From Azolla pinnata (taxonomy: Eukaryota; Streptophyta; Polypodiopsida; Salviniales; Salviniaceae): 64,000 bases of DNA. Where the stretch lies: NCBI GenBank assembly GCA_037176905.1, contig JBBBWG010005335.1:1-64000 (forward strand), read 5' to 3'. A program made the translations under genes and the position numbers. Shown here in pieces: positions 25,401 to 38,167 of this stretch (the stretch's first letter is position 1; the number at the start of each line of letters is the position of its first letter). The notes beneath the pieces were generated by a model. That model was not told the DNA's origin, did not search any database, and saw only the letters and a list, made by a program, of their open reading frames with translations.

Positions 25401-25913
25401 GATTCACATCAATCAGGAATGCTAAACCCTCCTGAAATGAATGGTTTCGACTTGAACTTTGCATATTGACGCCCTTGGAAGTATTCAAACTTATTTCCGA
25501 ATAAGGCCTTTGCAAACATAGAAAGTTGTAGCAGCCATAGAACAAAGCTAGATATATGTTAAAACTTGATGGCATTGTGTTTTTGGATGAATCCACTATT
25601 GACAGATTCATCCAAAAACTTAGGTGGTGTAATTGTAACCGTTAACTCAGTTTTGTTAATTATCCTGACACTCATTTGACAAGACATGTCTGCATCTTGT
25701 AGTTTGTAGTATAAATGCAGAATTGTATTCCGTTTCTCCCATTTTTGATTTAGTCCTACCTATCAGTATTACTTGAAGAAATTAGTCTCTGAGCTCGAGC
25801 TCTTTTCTCTTTATCAGGGAACTGATTGTACTTCATCCAGACTCGAAGAAAAGCGAGAACAATTACAAACTATGATGCCGAGCTTGAAGCAAATTGTATC
25901 TACTTCACAATGA
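16432..25913 (+). CDS. UFL1: E3 UFM1-protein ligase 1 homolog
   Basis: Twenty exons join in one frame to 810 residues, the usual plant UFL1 length (about 820): 16432-16605, 17934-18245, 18878-19150, 19532-19579, 19672-19737, 19812-19915, 20099-20192, 20263-20319, 21989-22406, 23321-23475, 23555-23620, 23696-23764, 23984-24073, 24160-24225, 24397-24443, 24531-24594, 24666-24743, 24817-24879, 24947-25039, 25818-25913. UFL1 works with UFC1 and DDRGK1/UFBP1 at the ER to attach UFM1 to ribosomal protein uL24 and other targets, in ER-phagy and stalled-ribosome rescue. Recognised blocks: start MDPELLQLQRLFEAAQQSK, GRISLIEASNVIGVDL, LEGVQLYTQAYVTRI, KLFQSLFNGLLKEG, and GKYADGIALDSVFIH. A lysine/glycine-rich linker lies at about residues 430-470. 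Intron 8 has a GC donor. Exons 6 and 9 have duplicated 3' ends in the following introns. The ATG at 16432 was chosen because the family N-terminus starts there. Confidence 0.95.
19890..20089 (+). repeat. 100-bp tandem duplication across the UFL1 exon 6 donor
   Basis: Two copies, 19890-19989 and 19990-20089, differing at only a few bases. Each holds the last 26 bases of exon 6, the splice donor and about 74 bases of intron. The second copy thus places a spare exon end and donor (20015|20016) inside intron 6. Use of the spare donor would add 100 bases and shift the frame. Confidence 0.92.
20320..21988 (+). other. GC-AG intron of UFL1 (intron 8)
   Basis: The donor reads AAG|GCAAGT, an exact match to the known GC-donor consensus, and the acceptor is CTACAG at 21988. 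No GT donor in the area keeps the frame at the conserved ISAGFLK end. At 1,669 bases it is the longest intron of the gene. Confidence 0.85.
22391..22626 (+). repeat. Diverged tandem duplication across the UFL1 exon 9 donor
   Basis: The segment from GCTGGTACAGGTAGATATAA recurs about 120 bases later as ACTGCTACAGGTAAATATAT, and similarity continues to a shared ACTTAATAATC / TTACTAATAATC end. The second copy has its own GT donor but is intronic in the model used. Confidence 0.6.
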
Positions 25914-27231
25914 AGCTTACATGTATCTATCATATCCATCAGGAGTATTGTCAGTGCAACCCCCCCGGAAAGAGAGAGTAGATTGCACACGGCTGAGCAT
26001 ATTTTGTTGAAGCTCTTTTGTAGTTTTAAATGTATGCTGTGCTGAAAATATCAGCAAAGAGGCATCGGTTTATGTGAATTCTAAGCTCTCCTCTGCCTCG
26101 GTTTCTAAGTTTATTTTCTGCAGACTTGGGGTGTTGTAAACCTGTACGAGATCATATTATATATTGATAGTAGTAAAAAAGAGGCCTTTGATATGTTTGT
26201 AATCCAATGTCCTCAAGTTCTGGTTACGTAAAAAAATCAAGCTACAACTGTATGTATTGAGAAAATCAATCTTGATCTTAGCCAGGTGATTGATCTCCCT
26301 CGGGATGAGAAACTCTTCAACTCGTTAGTTGGTCAGCAAATCAGCTACTTATGCTGAATCAGAGGCTCTTCAACTTGTTAATTGCTCAGCAAATCAACCA
26401 CTTCATTATGCTGGTTTGGAGCTCTTTCTTTCGGCATTTTAGAATCAGGTATTGGTATTGCAATTTAAAGTACTCTTTGAGTTATGTTAACTATATCGAT
26501 CACTCCCGAGTTAATGTGCATTTGATCCAAAGCAATATTAGAAACAACATCGACGACACTCCACAGGTTCTCATATTACATGCGTCGTGATGGTGATCAT
26601 CGGTATGTGCCTCTTCTACTTAGCTTTTGTTTACTCTTGTCCATACATGTGATTCTTTTGTAGTCATGGAAAACTATGGACCTGACTGCATAAAGCAGTT
26701 CTCCACTTATTTGAAGCCATGGTGATGAAGAGTTATGTACCTCCATGACATAACAACGTCTGCTGCAAAACATATTCTTCGAAATTCCACGCAGTATCAG
26801 GAACTACAATGTGGTATCAAGGACAGGAAAATATAGTACAGGAGATTTCTCTCTAGTACGGTTATACATAGTTATCATGGGTACCTAGATGATGGGTTCA
26901 ACCGTTTTGACACAAGAAGTGTTGTGACTAGATAGATGGGTTCATCTAGTCCTCTGAAGAGATTGGTATGAATCAACAATGTGGACATGTTGGCCAAGAG
27001 CAATGTATTTGCTGGACCGTAAGGGCATCGGCATCTGATCCAAGGTTGCCGACAGGATAAAGACCATCAGAGGTGGAGCTTTGATTGTGAGGGAGGTCAT
27101 CCTCAGACCGGCTTCTTCTTCTTTGTCCGCTCGGCGGTGTTGTGCTCGATCATCCCACGTTTGTATTGAAGAGTGATGATCCTTGGCCAGGGTGGGATAT
27201 GGGAGGCTGCAGCTTGCAGGTGATGATGCCC
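25914..27231. other. Convergent intergenic region, UFL1 and DUF688 gene 3' ends
   Basis: No gene recognised. Both flanking genes end toward this stretch, so it holds both 3' untranslated regions. A diverged tandem pair of about 65 bp (CTCTTCAACTYGTTARTTG and what follows) lies at about 26310-26410. Confidence 0.55.
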
Positions 27232-27787
27232 TTATCGGAGCTGGAAGCGAGCTTGACCAGCTGCTAGATCTGTCGCCGTTTCCTTCTGTTGTTGGTTGTA
27301 CAGATAAGTGGCTAAGGTTGGTGACCACATGTGATCAGCTTGGCCATGACAATATGGCCTTACAGTACCACCATCGCCGCAGTTAGCGCTCTTGCATTCG
27401 CCCTCTACTTCACCATTACTGCTACCACCACCAACACCTGTACAGCTATAGCTTGTGGAGATGGCCTTGCCCACCATCGCCTTCAATTTTGCCAATGCCT
27501 CCAACCTTAGCAACCTGTTTGTGATCTTCACCGATGCTTGATTGGTGGCCAACACTTGGTTACGGCTAGACTGGGCATTGTTGTGGTTGCTCTTCTTCCT
27601 CACCATGTTGATACACCTAACTTGGCCGTTATCTTGATTCATGCCTGGGAGCTGGTCGGGGCTAAACCCTAGAATCCATGGAGATGGTGGCACATACTGG
27701 TCATGAATATTGTCAGATTCATTCAGATGATCGGCTGGATCTGGAGAATATCCCCTCTCAGATTCTCTTGATCCGGCCATGGCTCGA

Positions 27788-27822
<35 letters not shown>

Positions 27823-29145
27823 GCCATGCCTCACCATCAAACCAAGAGCTTCCACCTGCTGATCTTCAACACCTTGGGAATGATGTAACAACCTATAAGA
27901 TTCTCCTCCAGCTTCGACTATCCCGTCCCGCTGATGGTCATCAACGATCCATGCAGAATCTAGTCTGGAATCATCCGGATCGCCTGCGTGATTCTTGTAG
28001 CTCATCTGCAGGTTCCATGTCGAATCTAGCTGTGGCTTGGAATCCGCCTCCTTCTTACAGTATACTGCAGCCTTGTTAGTGCCAGCGCTCATATTGAGAC
28101 TCCATGAATCTAGAGTTGAGCTGACGATGTTGCATCTCGTGAGCTGATTCATGCCAAGGCTAGTACTACTCAATTTGTCATGGAAGAAAAACCTATCATG
28201 GATCATGTAATTAGCACCGGCATGATCTTTGTCCTCCACCTCCTCTTCATTCTTCGAATTTAATGCATGATCATCCCCAACGCTAACTCTTTTCCTCATT
28301 TCACTATTAGAAGGATTGATACCAGGGAATCTATGATCAATATTGCCCATATGATGACAAGCATCTAGCTTCTGATCCCTCAAGAGCATATTATTCCTTT
28401 GTAGAGATTCCATCCCTGATTTGGATAAGTAGTCGGTTGGAATCTTCTTGCAGCTGGAATCATCAGGGAGTATGATATTCTTCGTTTCTATCCGGCTCAT
28501 GAGTTTTGCAGGACTAGCTGCTGCTGTGATTGCTTGGTGATTAGAAGCCGAATTCGGATTTAGCATATTCAAATTCTTGTAATTATGTCGATCCAATGAT
28601 TCATGGACTTTTGGGTTTTGGATATGATTAGAATCGGGTCGACAATACAAATGGTTGTGGTAGCAATAGTAATAATATTGGAGCTTCGGGGGCAGTTTGA
28701 GTTTCACATTACAATTATTATCAAAAGATTTTGGGTGGAAATTATGATCTCTATAATCTGCAGAGCATTTGGGATAATTATAATTATTTCCCCAAATGAT
28801 TTGCATGCTTGATTTGCTGCTCAAGTCGTCAGGATTAGAGTTGCCAAGGATATTATAATCACGATTAATCTTGTTGTTACTATTATTATGATTTGGATGG
28901 TAATTAATGTACTTACTGTGATTAGTAGCATTCTGATCAATATTGTAATTAGGCTTGGCAATATTACTGAATCTGGGCCTTCCGGGAGATTCCTCCCACC
29001 TGAAGGGCACGGCATATTGGGTAGTAGATGGTGATGCTGGGGGAATCTTCTTGCAGGTTTCGGCGGCGGCAGAATCTAATTGCATGTTGCGATCATTAAT
29101 CGTAGCATTCACATTGATTCTTATCGCAGCTTTGGCCGATCCCAT
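27232..29145 (-). CDS. DUF688-family protein, plant specific, function unknown
   Basis: Single open frame of 637 residues on the minus strand, starting at ATG 29145. The family mark is VPFRWEESPGRPR at about residues 46-58, the short conserved block of the plant DUF688 family. A second conserved-looking block, PPSPWILGFSPDQLPG, lies near residue 500, and RLLRLEALAKLKAMVGKA near 565. The rest is rich in Asn, His and Ser, with a run of about ten His near residue 450 from an ATG/CAT microsatellite and many N/Y-rich low-complexity stretches. No signal peptide, membrane segment or enzyme motif is visible. Many DUF688 genes have a short 5' exon; none was found here, so the true start could lie upstream. 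The molecular role of the family is not established. Confidence 0.75.
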
Positions 29146-30132
29146 CGCGCCCTTGCTTGTGATTATAATATTATCAGTTTAGATCATATATATGGCTTAA
29201 TAATGATCTCGACCCAAAGCCAAAATCAAATCGTGGGATCAGTAAGAAAATTCAAAATTGGCATCTGAACTAAGATCAAGTGATTAATGAGTTACAGATT
29301 GTCATCGGCAGCATCTCTAATCCTGTATGATTGCGAGGCTCAGAGAGATTATTTCTTCCAGATTCTTAATTGCCAAATTTGTGGATCAGGCTCAATCAAC
29401 AGAGGATTAGGACTAGATCAAGGTGCGATTGAGGAAATGTAAATAAATTACGGGGTAGCTGCAGCAGCAGTAACCTGCAACTAATCATAAATCGAACAGC
29501 TGGATGAGGGAGGTAGAATATAATGGGCGGCGACGGGAGAGAAACTAGAGAGAGCGATTAATTAAGCAGGTGATTAGGAAGCAAGTGAGTGAATTAAGAG
29601 AGGCTGAGGGGAGGAATCATCATGAAGCAGGGTGATTAGGGAGTGTGATTAAGGGGAATGATTAATATTGCAAAAAAGGCAGGTATACTACTTGTTACCT
29701 ACGAGTCCATATATTAAAAAACAAGCTTCGGTTTCGACCCATATATATATACACACATAGACATTGACAGATCTACATATGGCGAGAGATCATCTATATT
29801 AGATATGGAATGACAGGAATCTTCAAATGTAATTATTGCATGATCCCGATTTCAACACCAGTGTTGCATGATAATCGGAAACCATGCAGAATGAAGAGGG
29901 TTGGGTTTATAAATCATGATCGGCCGACAGCCGATCCATTGTAATTGGCGATGAAACTAAGTGACGTTTAAGATTAATTCAGAGCACAAATGAAGGACCT
30001 ATAATCAGGCGCTGGGCTATAAATTTACAGATGTAAAAAACTGAATTCGATAAAGAGAAGCATTAAATTCAACGAGGCCTTCTAAATTCAGCCAATCTAT
30101 GTATATACATATATATATATGCATATGTCTAT
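29146..30132. other. Upstream region of the DUF688-like gene
   Basis: No coding exon or RNA recognised. Probably promoter and leader of the minus-strand gene. Short TA runs occur near 29740 and 30105. Confidence 0.45.
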
Positions 30133-30535
30133 GGGGAAAATTACTAGAAAAAATGCCTAACAAAGTTATGAAGTATATTTTAACGCCTACTAAAGTAAAA
30201 AATTTACAAATTAACGCTTAGTCCTTCTCCTCCACTAAAAATTAATACCAAATTCATTTCGTTAACACAACGTTAATTGATTGTACTCGTAATTGCTTCC
30301 CACTGATTGATCCTAGTCGATTCTTTTACACTATTTCGATCAAACAGAAGTTAGTAATGTTAAAATTTAATTGATTGATTAATGGGTTAATTTGGTGTTA
30401 ATCAATTAACTAATTGGGTGCTTGTTTGAATCGATTTGGTGCTAATCAATTAACCGAGCGTTAAATTTGAGGACTATATTGTGTTAAAATATAATTTTAT
30501 AATTTTGTTAGAGTACGTTTTCTGATCATTTTGGA
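30133..30535. mobile_element. MULE-like MITE, copy 1
   Basis: Begins GGGGAAAATTACTAGAAAAA and shares with the other copies the series TTTTAACGCCTACT, AAATTAAYRCC, GATCCTARTCGATTC and TTAATCAATT. The right end carries a degraded inverted copy of the left end (rc: TCTAACAAAATTATAAAATT). No clear target duplication remains, so it is an old copy. No protein-coding capacity. Confidence 0.7.
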
Positions 30536-32135
30536 CTCTATAATATGTATGTTGTAGAATACGATCCGTGTCACAATATATTCATATAATTTTGGAATTC
30601 GGGCCGCGATGATATGTGCTCATGCTGCTTCGATGATTGGGGAGGAGGGTCAGTAGAATCGGAAAGCGAGGAGTAGATCAAGAAGCCAAATTTAGGATTA
30701 AAGACGTGGGCGGCGCTGAAAATGGCGGCGGAATTTAGCCGGAATAGTTTTGGGTTATTATAAGAACCGTAGATTCAACGGAGAATGTGGGTGGAATTAA
30801 AGGATTGACGTTACAAATTACAGCGGAATTAGGATTAGTTTGGACATATTTCCACGATTAATCGAAGACCGTGGAATCAGGATTAATTTTGGACATAATG
30901 CCGCGATTAATCGAAGACGTCCTCGAAATCAGCAGAGATTTTGGTTGAATTAAAGGATCATCGGCCAACAAGCGGCACATGATGCATTTACTACGGTACA
31001 TTTATACACGACAGTGCTACCACATGCACAATATACTATTAATCTAGCTGTGTCACGGTGTACATGTTTTTAATGAACTTTGTATTGCGACAAAATATAG
31101 AAATTGTGCAGTAATTGATGCGTTTGTGGGTCCGATATAATACTGTTTGGAGATTAAACATTCAAAGTCTACCAAATTGTAGCTCCTTTCAAAACTTTGC
31201 ATTCTCATCTGATTAGCATTTCCTCTTCTGCTTTTATGTGGAAAATTCCTAATAATTAATCTGTCTTTCTGTCTGTGTTTCTTTCTTTCTTTCTTTCTTT
31301 CTTTCTCAATGATGCTAAATTTTGCTCGGTGCAATTCTATGTTTTTTTTGACACATTATAACTTACCTCTTCGATTATCGATCCGCCTTTGCATCGTAGA
31401 ACATACTGGCCCATTGATTAAGTCAAAATCAATCATCCTAGTCGTTGTTCACTAAACATCGCTACTAATCCTGAATCACTAATCATCGCTAACAATCATT
31501 ACTCGCTAATCAGTACTAATTGAAACGAGAAGAAATCATCGGAGTATTATAGGCAGCTAACTTATAAGTTGGTGCTCATGTGATCGTTAGCGATTAATAA
31601 TTGTGATGGGCGACTTAATTGTGAATGATCCAGTGATTATGCCCGTATTAACTACGTGGCCTCTTCAATATTATAGAAAAAATGGCACACAAAGTGATGC
31701 ATTTCATGCGGCTTATGTTGAATTCAAGCTTAAGTTGCCTCAAAATTCAACCGTGGCTCTGATGACGACCAATGGTGACATAAGAAGAATAAGAATATTT
31801 CAGCCCACATAATGGAACGGGACTGAATTCGATTGCATATTTCTTCTAGAAAAATAGGAAGAACTGATTGCACAGATAGACTTTCCTTTGCATACATACT
31901 ACTAGATTGATTGTACCTAAAGACTGAGATGATTGAATAAAGGCTTTCAAAAAGCACAATATGTTTGAAGTATTTTCAACGTAACTAACTGACTTTGTGC
32001 AAGGAATACCCAAGTGAAGGTGGTCTAGGAATCCAAAAAATAATCGAAGGAGATGATTTGTACTTTCATAAATGATCTATTTTCTATCAGTACTAACAAG
32101 AATGCATTAAGGATACTGTATTCCAAATTACCAGA
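30536..32135. other. AT-rich intergenic spacer
   Basis: No gene recognised. Near 30840-30960 the phrase ACGATTAATCGAAGACCGT is repeated as GCGATTAATCGAAGACGTC about 65 bases on. A TTTC run lies near 31275-31310. Confidence 0.5.
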
Positions 32136-32572
32136 TATAAGACAAGGAGAATTACCAACATTTTAAATTACAATTTAACGCCAACTGATTAAATGGGAGC
32201 TTACAAATTAATGCCTCCTACATTTCCTAATCAGCATCGGTGCTAATTAAGCCATAATCTTGATCACGCCGCTGATGCAATCAGGTCATCGTCTCAATCG
32301 CCTAATATAATCACTGCCGATTACGTAATATAAATGGAGCATTCTCAGAGAAGTTGCAGCTCCATTATCGATTAACCTCGACTGATTTGGTCGAACCTTA
32401 ATTTTAGCACCCCTAACCTCTGATAGTTATATCGGGGATGAGATTCAAGATTGTGACTTAATTAGCACGAACACCGATTAGGAAATAGAGTAGTGAGATT
32501 AGGCATTCATATATTTGTAATTTCTGATTTTTTGTTAGGCCTTTTTTTCTTGGTAATTCTCCCTATAAGACA
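32136..32572. mobile_element. MULE-like MITE, copy 2, with 9-bp target duplication
   Basis: The element body is 32145-32563 (419 bases). It is flanked by perfect direct repeats TATAAGACA at 32136-32144 and 32564-32572. The ends are inverted: left AGGAGAATTACCAA, right end in reverse complement GGGAGAATTACCAAG. A 9-bp target duplication with these ends is typical of Mutator-like elements; no transposase is encoded, so it is a non-autonomous copy. Confidence 0.85.
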
Positions 32573-33479
32573 GTATCCTCATCACCAGGTAATTCTGAAT
32601 CGACACGATCTGATGATCTAATTTAGCTCATTATAAACCCTGTCGTTGATGTCAAGATCAGGATTAACTTCTAGGAAGACAAAGGTACTCATGTAGAAGA
32701 TTTTGCACATGAGGAAGATGAGCCTCATGTATAGTTACATAATTCGAGCATATTGGGCGATCGATTTTTTGCATTATTTACGTAGATATCGGTCGGTAAC
32801 ACCCGTGAGCGATGAATTAATATTCCTCGTTCCGCAAGGATGAGTCGGGTGTCGCTTGCAGCGGATCGTCGCTGCGTGATCTTGAGATTAAATCGATGAT
32901 CTGATGATTAAAGGCTCACAATCTACAGCACACAAAAAGCACGCGATCGACAAGTTTTCGATCTTTTTGCCGAACTTCAATATAATTATTGGACACCAAA
33001 CTTTGAGCCCTAGGGATTCGACTACTTAGGACCGTGAAAGTAAGACTAGCTCACGATGGAGCTTTCCCCCCATCGTGACTTGCTCACACGACGAGAGATC
33101 AATACCTTATAATTTTGATGATCAGTCGCCGCCGGCTTCCTAGAGCAGTTGACCGAAATCGGCATCTTTCACGTGCCGCATTTGAAGCCAAAATGATGTT
33201 GGAATCTCGGTCGTTTTTGCTTATAAATCGATGCCATGATTAACCGCCGCGATCATCCGATTCGGAATCTCTATATCTAGAGGAATAGTTCCCACGATTT
33301 GATCTGCTTATAAATTAGGAAATATAGTTCCCACAATTTCTGCTTATAATAAAGGAATAGGGACTCCACAATTTGCTTTCACTATATGCAGATTAAACTC
33401 ATCACAATATTATTGACGATTCGTGTACGATGATTATATTCTATGTAGATTGATGGTTACATAATTAATGATTATTATT
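32573..33479. other. Intergenic spacer
   Basis: Nothing recognised between MITE copies 2 and 3. The only patterned part is near 33270-33380, where TAGGAATAGTTCCCACRATTT-like phrases recur about three times some 40 bases apart. Confidence 0.45.
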
Positions 33480-33970
33480 TTGCATGTAAGGGGAGAATTA
33501 CCAAAAAAAACGTCTAACCAAATTATAAACTACATTTTACCGCCTACTGAAATGAGAAATTACAGATCCAATGCCTAATGATCTTATCCTCCCACTAAAA
33601 ATTAACACCCAATTAATTCCGCTAGTATGATTTTGTTTCTAACTGCTTCCAACTAATAATTTGATCCTAATCGATCGATTCCCTTACAATATTCGACTAA
33701 CGAAAGTTAGTAATTTTAGAATCTAATTCATTGATTTGACGCGTCGATTCGGCGTTAATTAAGTAATTGAGCGTCAACCAATCAGTTAACTCATTTGATG
33801 TCAATTAATGAGCTCACAACTAATGGAATTGGTGTTAATCAATCGATTGCGCGTAAATTCTTTAAGGTAGGCGTTAATAATTTGCAATTTCAACACGTTT
33901 TGGTAGGCGTTAAAACGTAACTTATAATTTGGTTAGACGGTTCTAAGCAATTTTCCCCTTATTGCATGTG
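33480..33970. mobile_element. MULE-like MITE, copy 3, with long terminal inverted repeats
   Basis: Body about 33489-33961 (473 bases). The left end AGGGGAGAATTACC pairs with the right end, whose reverse complement starts TAAGGGGAAAATT. Similarity between the ends runs about 65 bases, including CGTCTAACCAAATTATAA in both. The flanks TTGCATGTA (33480-33488) and TTGCATGTG (33962-33970) look like a 9-bp target duplication with one change. No coding capacity. Confidence 0.85.
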
Positions 33971-34099
33971 ATCGATGTATATAAGTTGGCGGTTGTGATC
34001 AAAGTTACAACTACCGATCGCATTTCAATAATGAGCAGCTTGTTTGAGTTTTTCTATATTCAATTCATCTAACTAGTAACTATTATATTTGGCCAAGCA

Positions 34100-34102
34100 A
34101 TA

Positions 34103-34168
<66 letters not shown>
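34100..34168. repeat. TATC/TTAG compound microsatellite
   Basis: About eight TATC units followed by TATATA and about seven TTAG units. Confidence 0.9.
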
Positions 34169-34430
34169 GTTCAGTGCCATGTCCACGGTCGGATCTTTGA
34201 GAGACAAGATCATGTACTAAAGTGAGCTGCATGCTGATGGTGACGATGAACGATGACGATGATAGTGTGCGCCAATAAGAGTCGTCGTCTACTACAGTAC
34301 TCGTCGTCAGAGATCATATATTGACTCAGATCATGATCAGTCTGTAGAGCACGGCGCAGATAATATGGATTCATTCATCGGTATATTGTCGTGAGCACGA
34401 TCTGTTCATGATTCCTATCGATCTCGTGAT

Positions 34431-34812
34431 GGGGAGAATTGTAACCACAAAACGCCTATAACCGCATTATAGACTGTAACGTCATTTGAAACGGCTACTG
34501 AAATCAGCGATTACAGATCGACGCCTAATCTTTATCTTCCACTGATGAATTAACACCCGATTACTTGCTAATCGCTTCCCACTCATAAATCGATCCTTAC
34601 CGATTCCCTTACTAAATACGATTGGCAAAAGGTAGCAATTTTGGAATCTAATCGATCGACGAACCCGTTAGTTGGGTATTAATCAAGCGATCGAGCGTTG
34701 ATCGATTGGCTAAATCTGCTGTGAATCGAACTCACAATGAAGTGATTCGGTGTTGATCGATTGATCGAACTCGCATTTGTAAGCTCGAGTTCTGGCAGGC
34801 ATTAAAACATGA
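34431..34812. mobile_element. MULE-like MITE, copy 4, right end lost
   Basis: Starts GGGGAGAATTGTAACCACAA and keeps family phrases AACGCCTATAACCGCATTAT, GATCGACGCCTAATC and GGCATTAAAAC, but the right terminal repeat is not visible past about 34812. The oldest or most damaged of the four copies. Confidence 0.65.
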
Positions 34813-36599
34813 TGAGACAAGACACGAGCTGCATCGACTACTCGATCTGCAAGGAGCTCCTAAATTATCCTTGCATCAAATTAGCATTGGAATCAATGCA
34901 ATCAGAGCTATCTTTAGCCGACGGCCCCGGCTATCTTTAGCCAGCAATGAATGGATTGACCATGTGATCTCACAACAACCTCTTGCAATATCAACTCTTG
35001 TCACCCTCAATTTGGAGAAAGAAACAAAGAAACAAAGAAACAAAGAAAGAAAGCAAAGAGCTCTCCAGTGTTAGGAGATCATTCAAGAAACATCGGACGA
35101 ATCCGCACAAGAAAAAAAAACAGGAAAAAAATTCTCCAGAGTTCCATCCACCAACTCTGTCGTGTGCGTATTCGATCGACTCCCCACTCCGACGTCGTAT
35201 ACCGATTATAATAATCGAAAGCTCCCACGATCTTGACCAAATAGTGCCCACCGCCGTCTTCTTATATAATCCGACACTCTCTTAATGCAAACACGCGGGC
35301 ACATGAACCACGTTTGATCGTGTATCGGATCGGTTCGTGATTTTTTTGACGTAGCTTCAAGGAGTCAGAGAGAACATGCAGATTGTACTCTTCCTCCCCC
35401 CGTGATCATGGCCGACTTTTTCTCTTACTTTTTCTCCCGCTTTCAATTTCGAGATCATGCCATGCACTGATCGATCGATCGATCGGCAGCTCCTTCAATG
35501 TCAAAGTTTTAACCTACTTTGAGATCATGCATGCAGGCACGCACGCACTGGCTCGCTTTGTAATTGCACATGGATTTGACTTTGGAATATTGATGATTGT
35601 CTGGATCCCCCCTTGACTGCTCAATTGGTTTTGGAGGTAACCATTAAAAACACATTGTTTTTGAAGTGTTTTTAATGGCTTTTGATTTTTTTTTTTAACT
35701 GATTACTTTAGAATAGGCTAATACATATTTCAAATTTGACAAAAAATAATTTTAAATTTTATTTTGTTTTTAAAACATATTGTGGGCCTTGGGTTTACCC
35801 TAAATGACTGGCTTTACCTTAGATGACTGGTTTACCTAGGTCTTAGGTTTACTTTACATGATTGGGTTTTTGGGTTTACTCAATACCTTGTCCTGTAAAA
35901 ATGCCCAAACTCTTGTTATTATTTATTTTTCGAACAAGTGTGAAACCTCTCTCTCTCTCTCAAATAATAAATATATAAGTGAGTTCCTTTCTCCTTCTCT
36001 TTGATCCACATAGTTATGGAGCTCAAGACGGCTATGTGTCACGAATAGATACAAAAGAGTAAAATAAAGCTAGATAAAGGTAAAAGAGATAAGCGAAAAG
36101 GAAACCGACGAAACTAAGTTATATATAAATTTAAACTTTACTCCTTTTTCTCCGTTTTTTCTTTGTTTTATTTTTAGAAATGAAATAATGTCATCAATTA
36201 TAAATGTTTGCTATTAAGGCTAATCTCGCAACAATTTTTAAAGAAAACAATTTCTAAAGAATAGTTAAAAGAGGGCAAACAACTATCTAGGAGGTGAATT
36301 ATTTCTCTTGGGAAAATATCGAATTTTAAAATAAAAAGAATAACTATTTCATTACAAATGAAAACTCAGGTTGCATCTCTTCGTTTTTCTTTTTGAGAAT
36401 GTCCTTGGATACCAACATAGTCTCCCTCAAGAGAAAATATAAATTTTAACCACATTTCTTTCAAATAAATGTCCAAAATTGACATTCCCTTATTACTATT
36501 TACATATGGCCATAAAGAGGCCATGATGAGGGGAACATGGATCAAATAGATGACTTTGAAGTGAATTGGAAATGCCCAAATGATCAGGGTTGTATGTTG
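34813..36599. other. Intergenic spacer
   Basis: No gene recognised. Contains short GAAA/AAAC runs near 35020-35055, a GATC run near 35470-35485 and a CT run near 35950-35965. Confidence 0.45.
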
Positions 36600-37010
36600 T
36601 ATGTTTAAAAAATTAAATTATTAAAAAATAAAAAAAGAGCCCATCCCTCTCAAAATATTTGTAAAATATTAAAAAGTCAACAGTACACAAATTAATTTGT
36701 TTCCATTTTTTTTCTATATTTTAAAGAAATTAAATTAAAAAACTATTTCTTTTCTATTTTTATTATTCCATTTTTTTCCAGTCTTAGTTTAAAGGTTTGG
36801 GGTTACCCTCTTTTTGTCATTATATATGAATATATTATTTTAATTTACATAATAAGGCTTGCCTAATAATAAAAGGTGAGAGTTTTTTTAAAGTGAACTA
36901 GGACTTAATTCTTACTTTTAATGTTTACTGTTGTTCTATGGAATATTAAATTATTATTATTTTTGTCTTTTTTCCGATAAAAAACTAGTTCTCATCCAAG
37001 AGTTTAAAAT
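36600..37010. repeat. Dispersed AT-rich repeat, copy A
   Basis: Shares an ordered series of phrases with 38140-38540: CCCTCTCAAAATATTTGTAA, TTTAATTTACATAATAAGGC, AAAAGGTGAGAG, AAGTGAACTAGGA and AAAAACTAGTTCTCATCCAA. No end repeats or coding potential identified; family unknown. Confidence 0.65.
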
Positions 37011-37269
37011 GACCTTTTTTTTCTAAAGATCATTTTATTAGTTATAAAAATAAAAGCTTGAAGACTATAAACATTACAATATTGTCACAACCTCGGTAGC
37101 GAGACACTATAGTTAATTACAAACACCCTCTTTCTATAGGAGGGAGAAAAAAAAATTGTGAAGTTTTGTAGTTCAATTTAAGTTGCACCCTATAAACCGT
37201 ATAAAAGGGTTTTCTTTCCCAAATCTTATGAGATCAAACCATTAAGTTTGAGTAACTATTATGTCTCTT

Positions 37270-37560
37270 TTGATATTGTTAAACTAACCTTGTAATTGAT
37301 GCATTATTTTTGTCCAAGCTTCCTTAACTGACTAGATCGAGGGAGCCTCCTTTCCACCAAATAACTTTGTGAACCTATTCCTCCAAATTGTCTAAGAGAT
37401 TATTCCACTTAGCAGCTCCCAATAATTTTCTTTCAATTCCTCGTAATATTCCTAGGTTGATTAATGGTTTAGAGGGTGAACTAAAACTTTTCCTCTTCGT
37501 GCACCAAATGTTATGTATTATTTGGGGCTTTAATATAGCTAACTTCTAGTTCTAGAGACG
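37270..37560 (-). mobile_element. LINE 3'-end remnant (after the zf-RVT region)
   Basis: Read on the minus strand, the stretch at about 37290-37440 gives phrases such as TIWRNRFTKLFGGKEAP and VKEAWTKIMHQL, the tryptophan-rich pattern found near the C-terminus of plant L1-type LINE proteins. The frame is interrupted by stops and nothing of the polymerase core is seen. A short, degraded piece; identification is tentative. Confidence 0.35.
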
Positions 37561-38135
37561 ACCAAGCTATAACCCCTCATGATAATAACAATTCACTTTT
37601 TGTCATTAAAAACAAGCTCGAAACATATGAATCCGTGTTATATGAGAGTAATATAATATTCGTAGCATAACTTAGTGTATCAATAGAGGAAAGGTTAATA
37701 CCATTGGTTTGCAACCACCCGCAACTTATAATGAGCAGGAAAATAGTGGATCCATATTATGGGCTATATGCAAAAGTCATTGTGTCAAAATGTTTGAGAA
37801 GAGAATAACACCACCAGTATCAATAATTAAGGAAATCTAGTGCGATATTGTACATACTTTGAAGGGTCAATATGATAGATTGGAAAAAGATACAAATGTA
37901 TATGTGTGCCAACAAAAATTATGATTCCTTAGATTTTGGGGAAAGGGGCCTTTCTTTTTAATTGTTAATATAAAACCATAATGGTGCTATATATAACTTG
38001 GAGATCTCCAATGGACGATTCGTCACTCTTTTTGTAAATTTAAATATTGTATTACCCCTTAAAGGAGGCATGTAGTCATTTGTTGGCCGACTTTTTTAAG
38101 TAATGACAAGATAAACATTTTGGAAAAATAAAAGT

Positions 38136-38139
<4 letters not shown>

Positions 38140-38167
<28 letters not shown>

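Noticed and set aside
27678-28079. Open frame with Asp run on the + strand
   Set aside because: Antisense shadow of the DUF688-like gene; the run comes from the ATG/CAT microsatellite.
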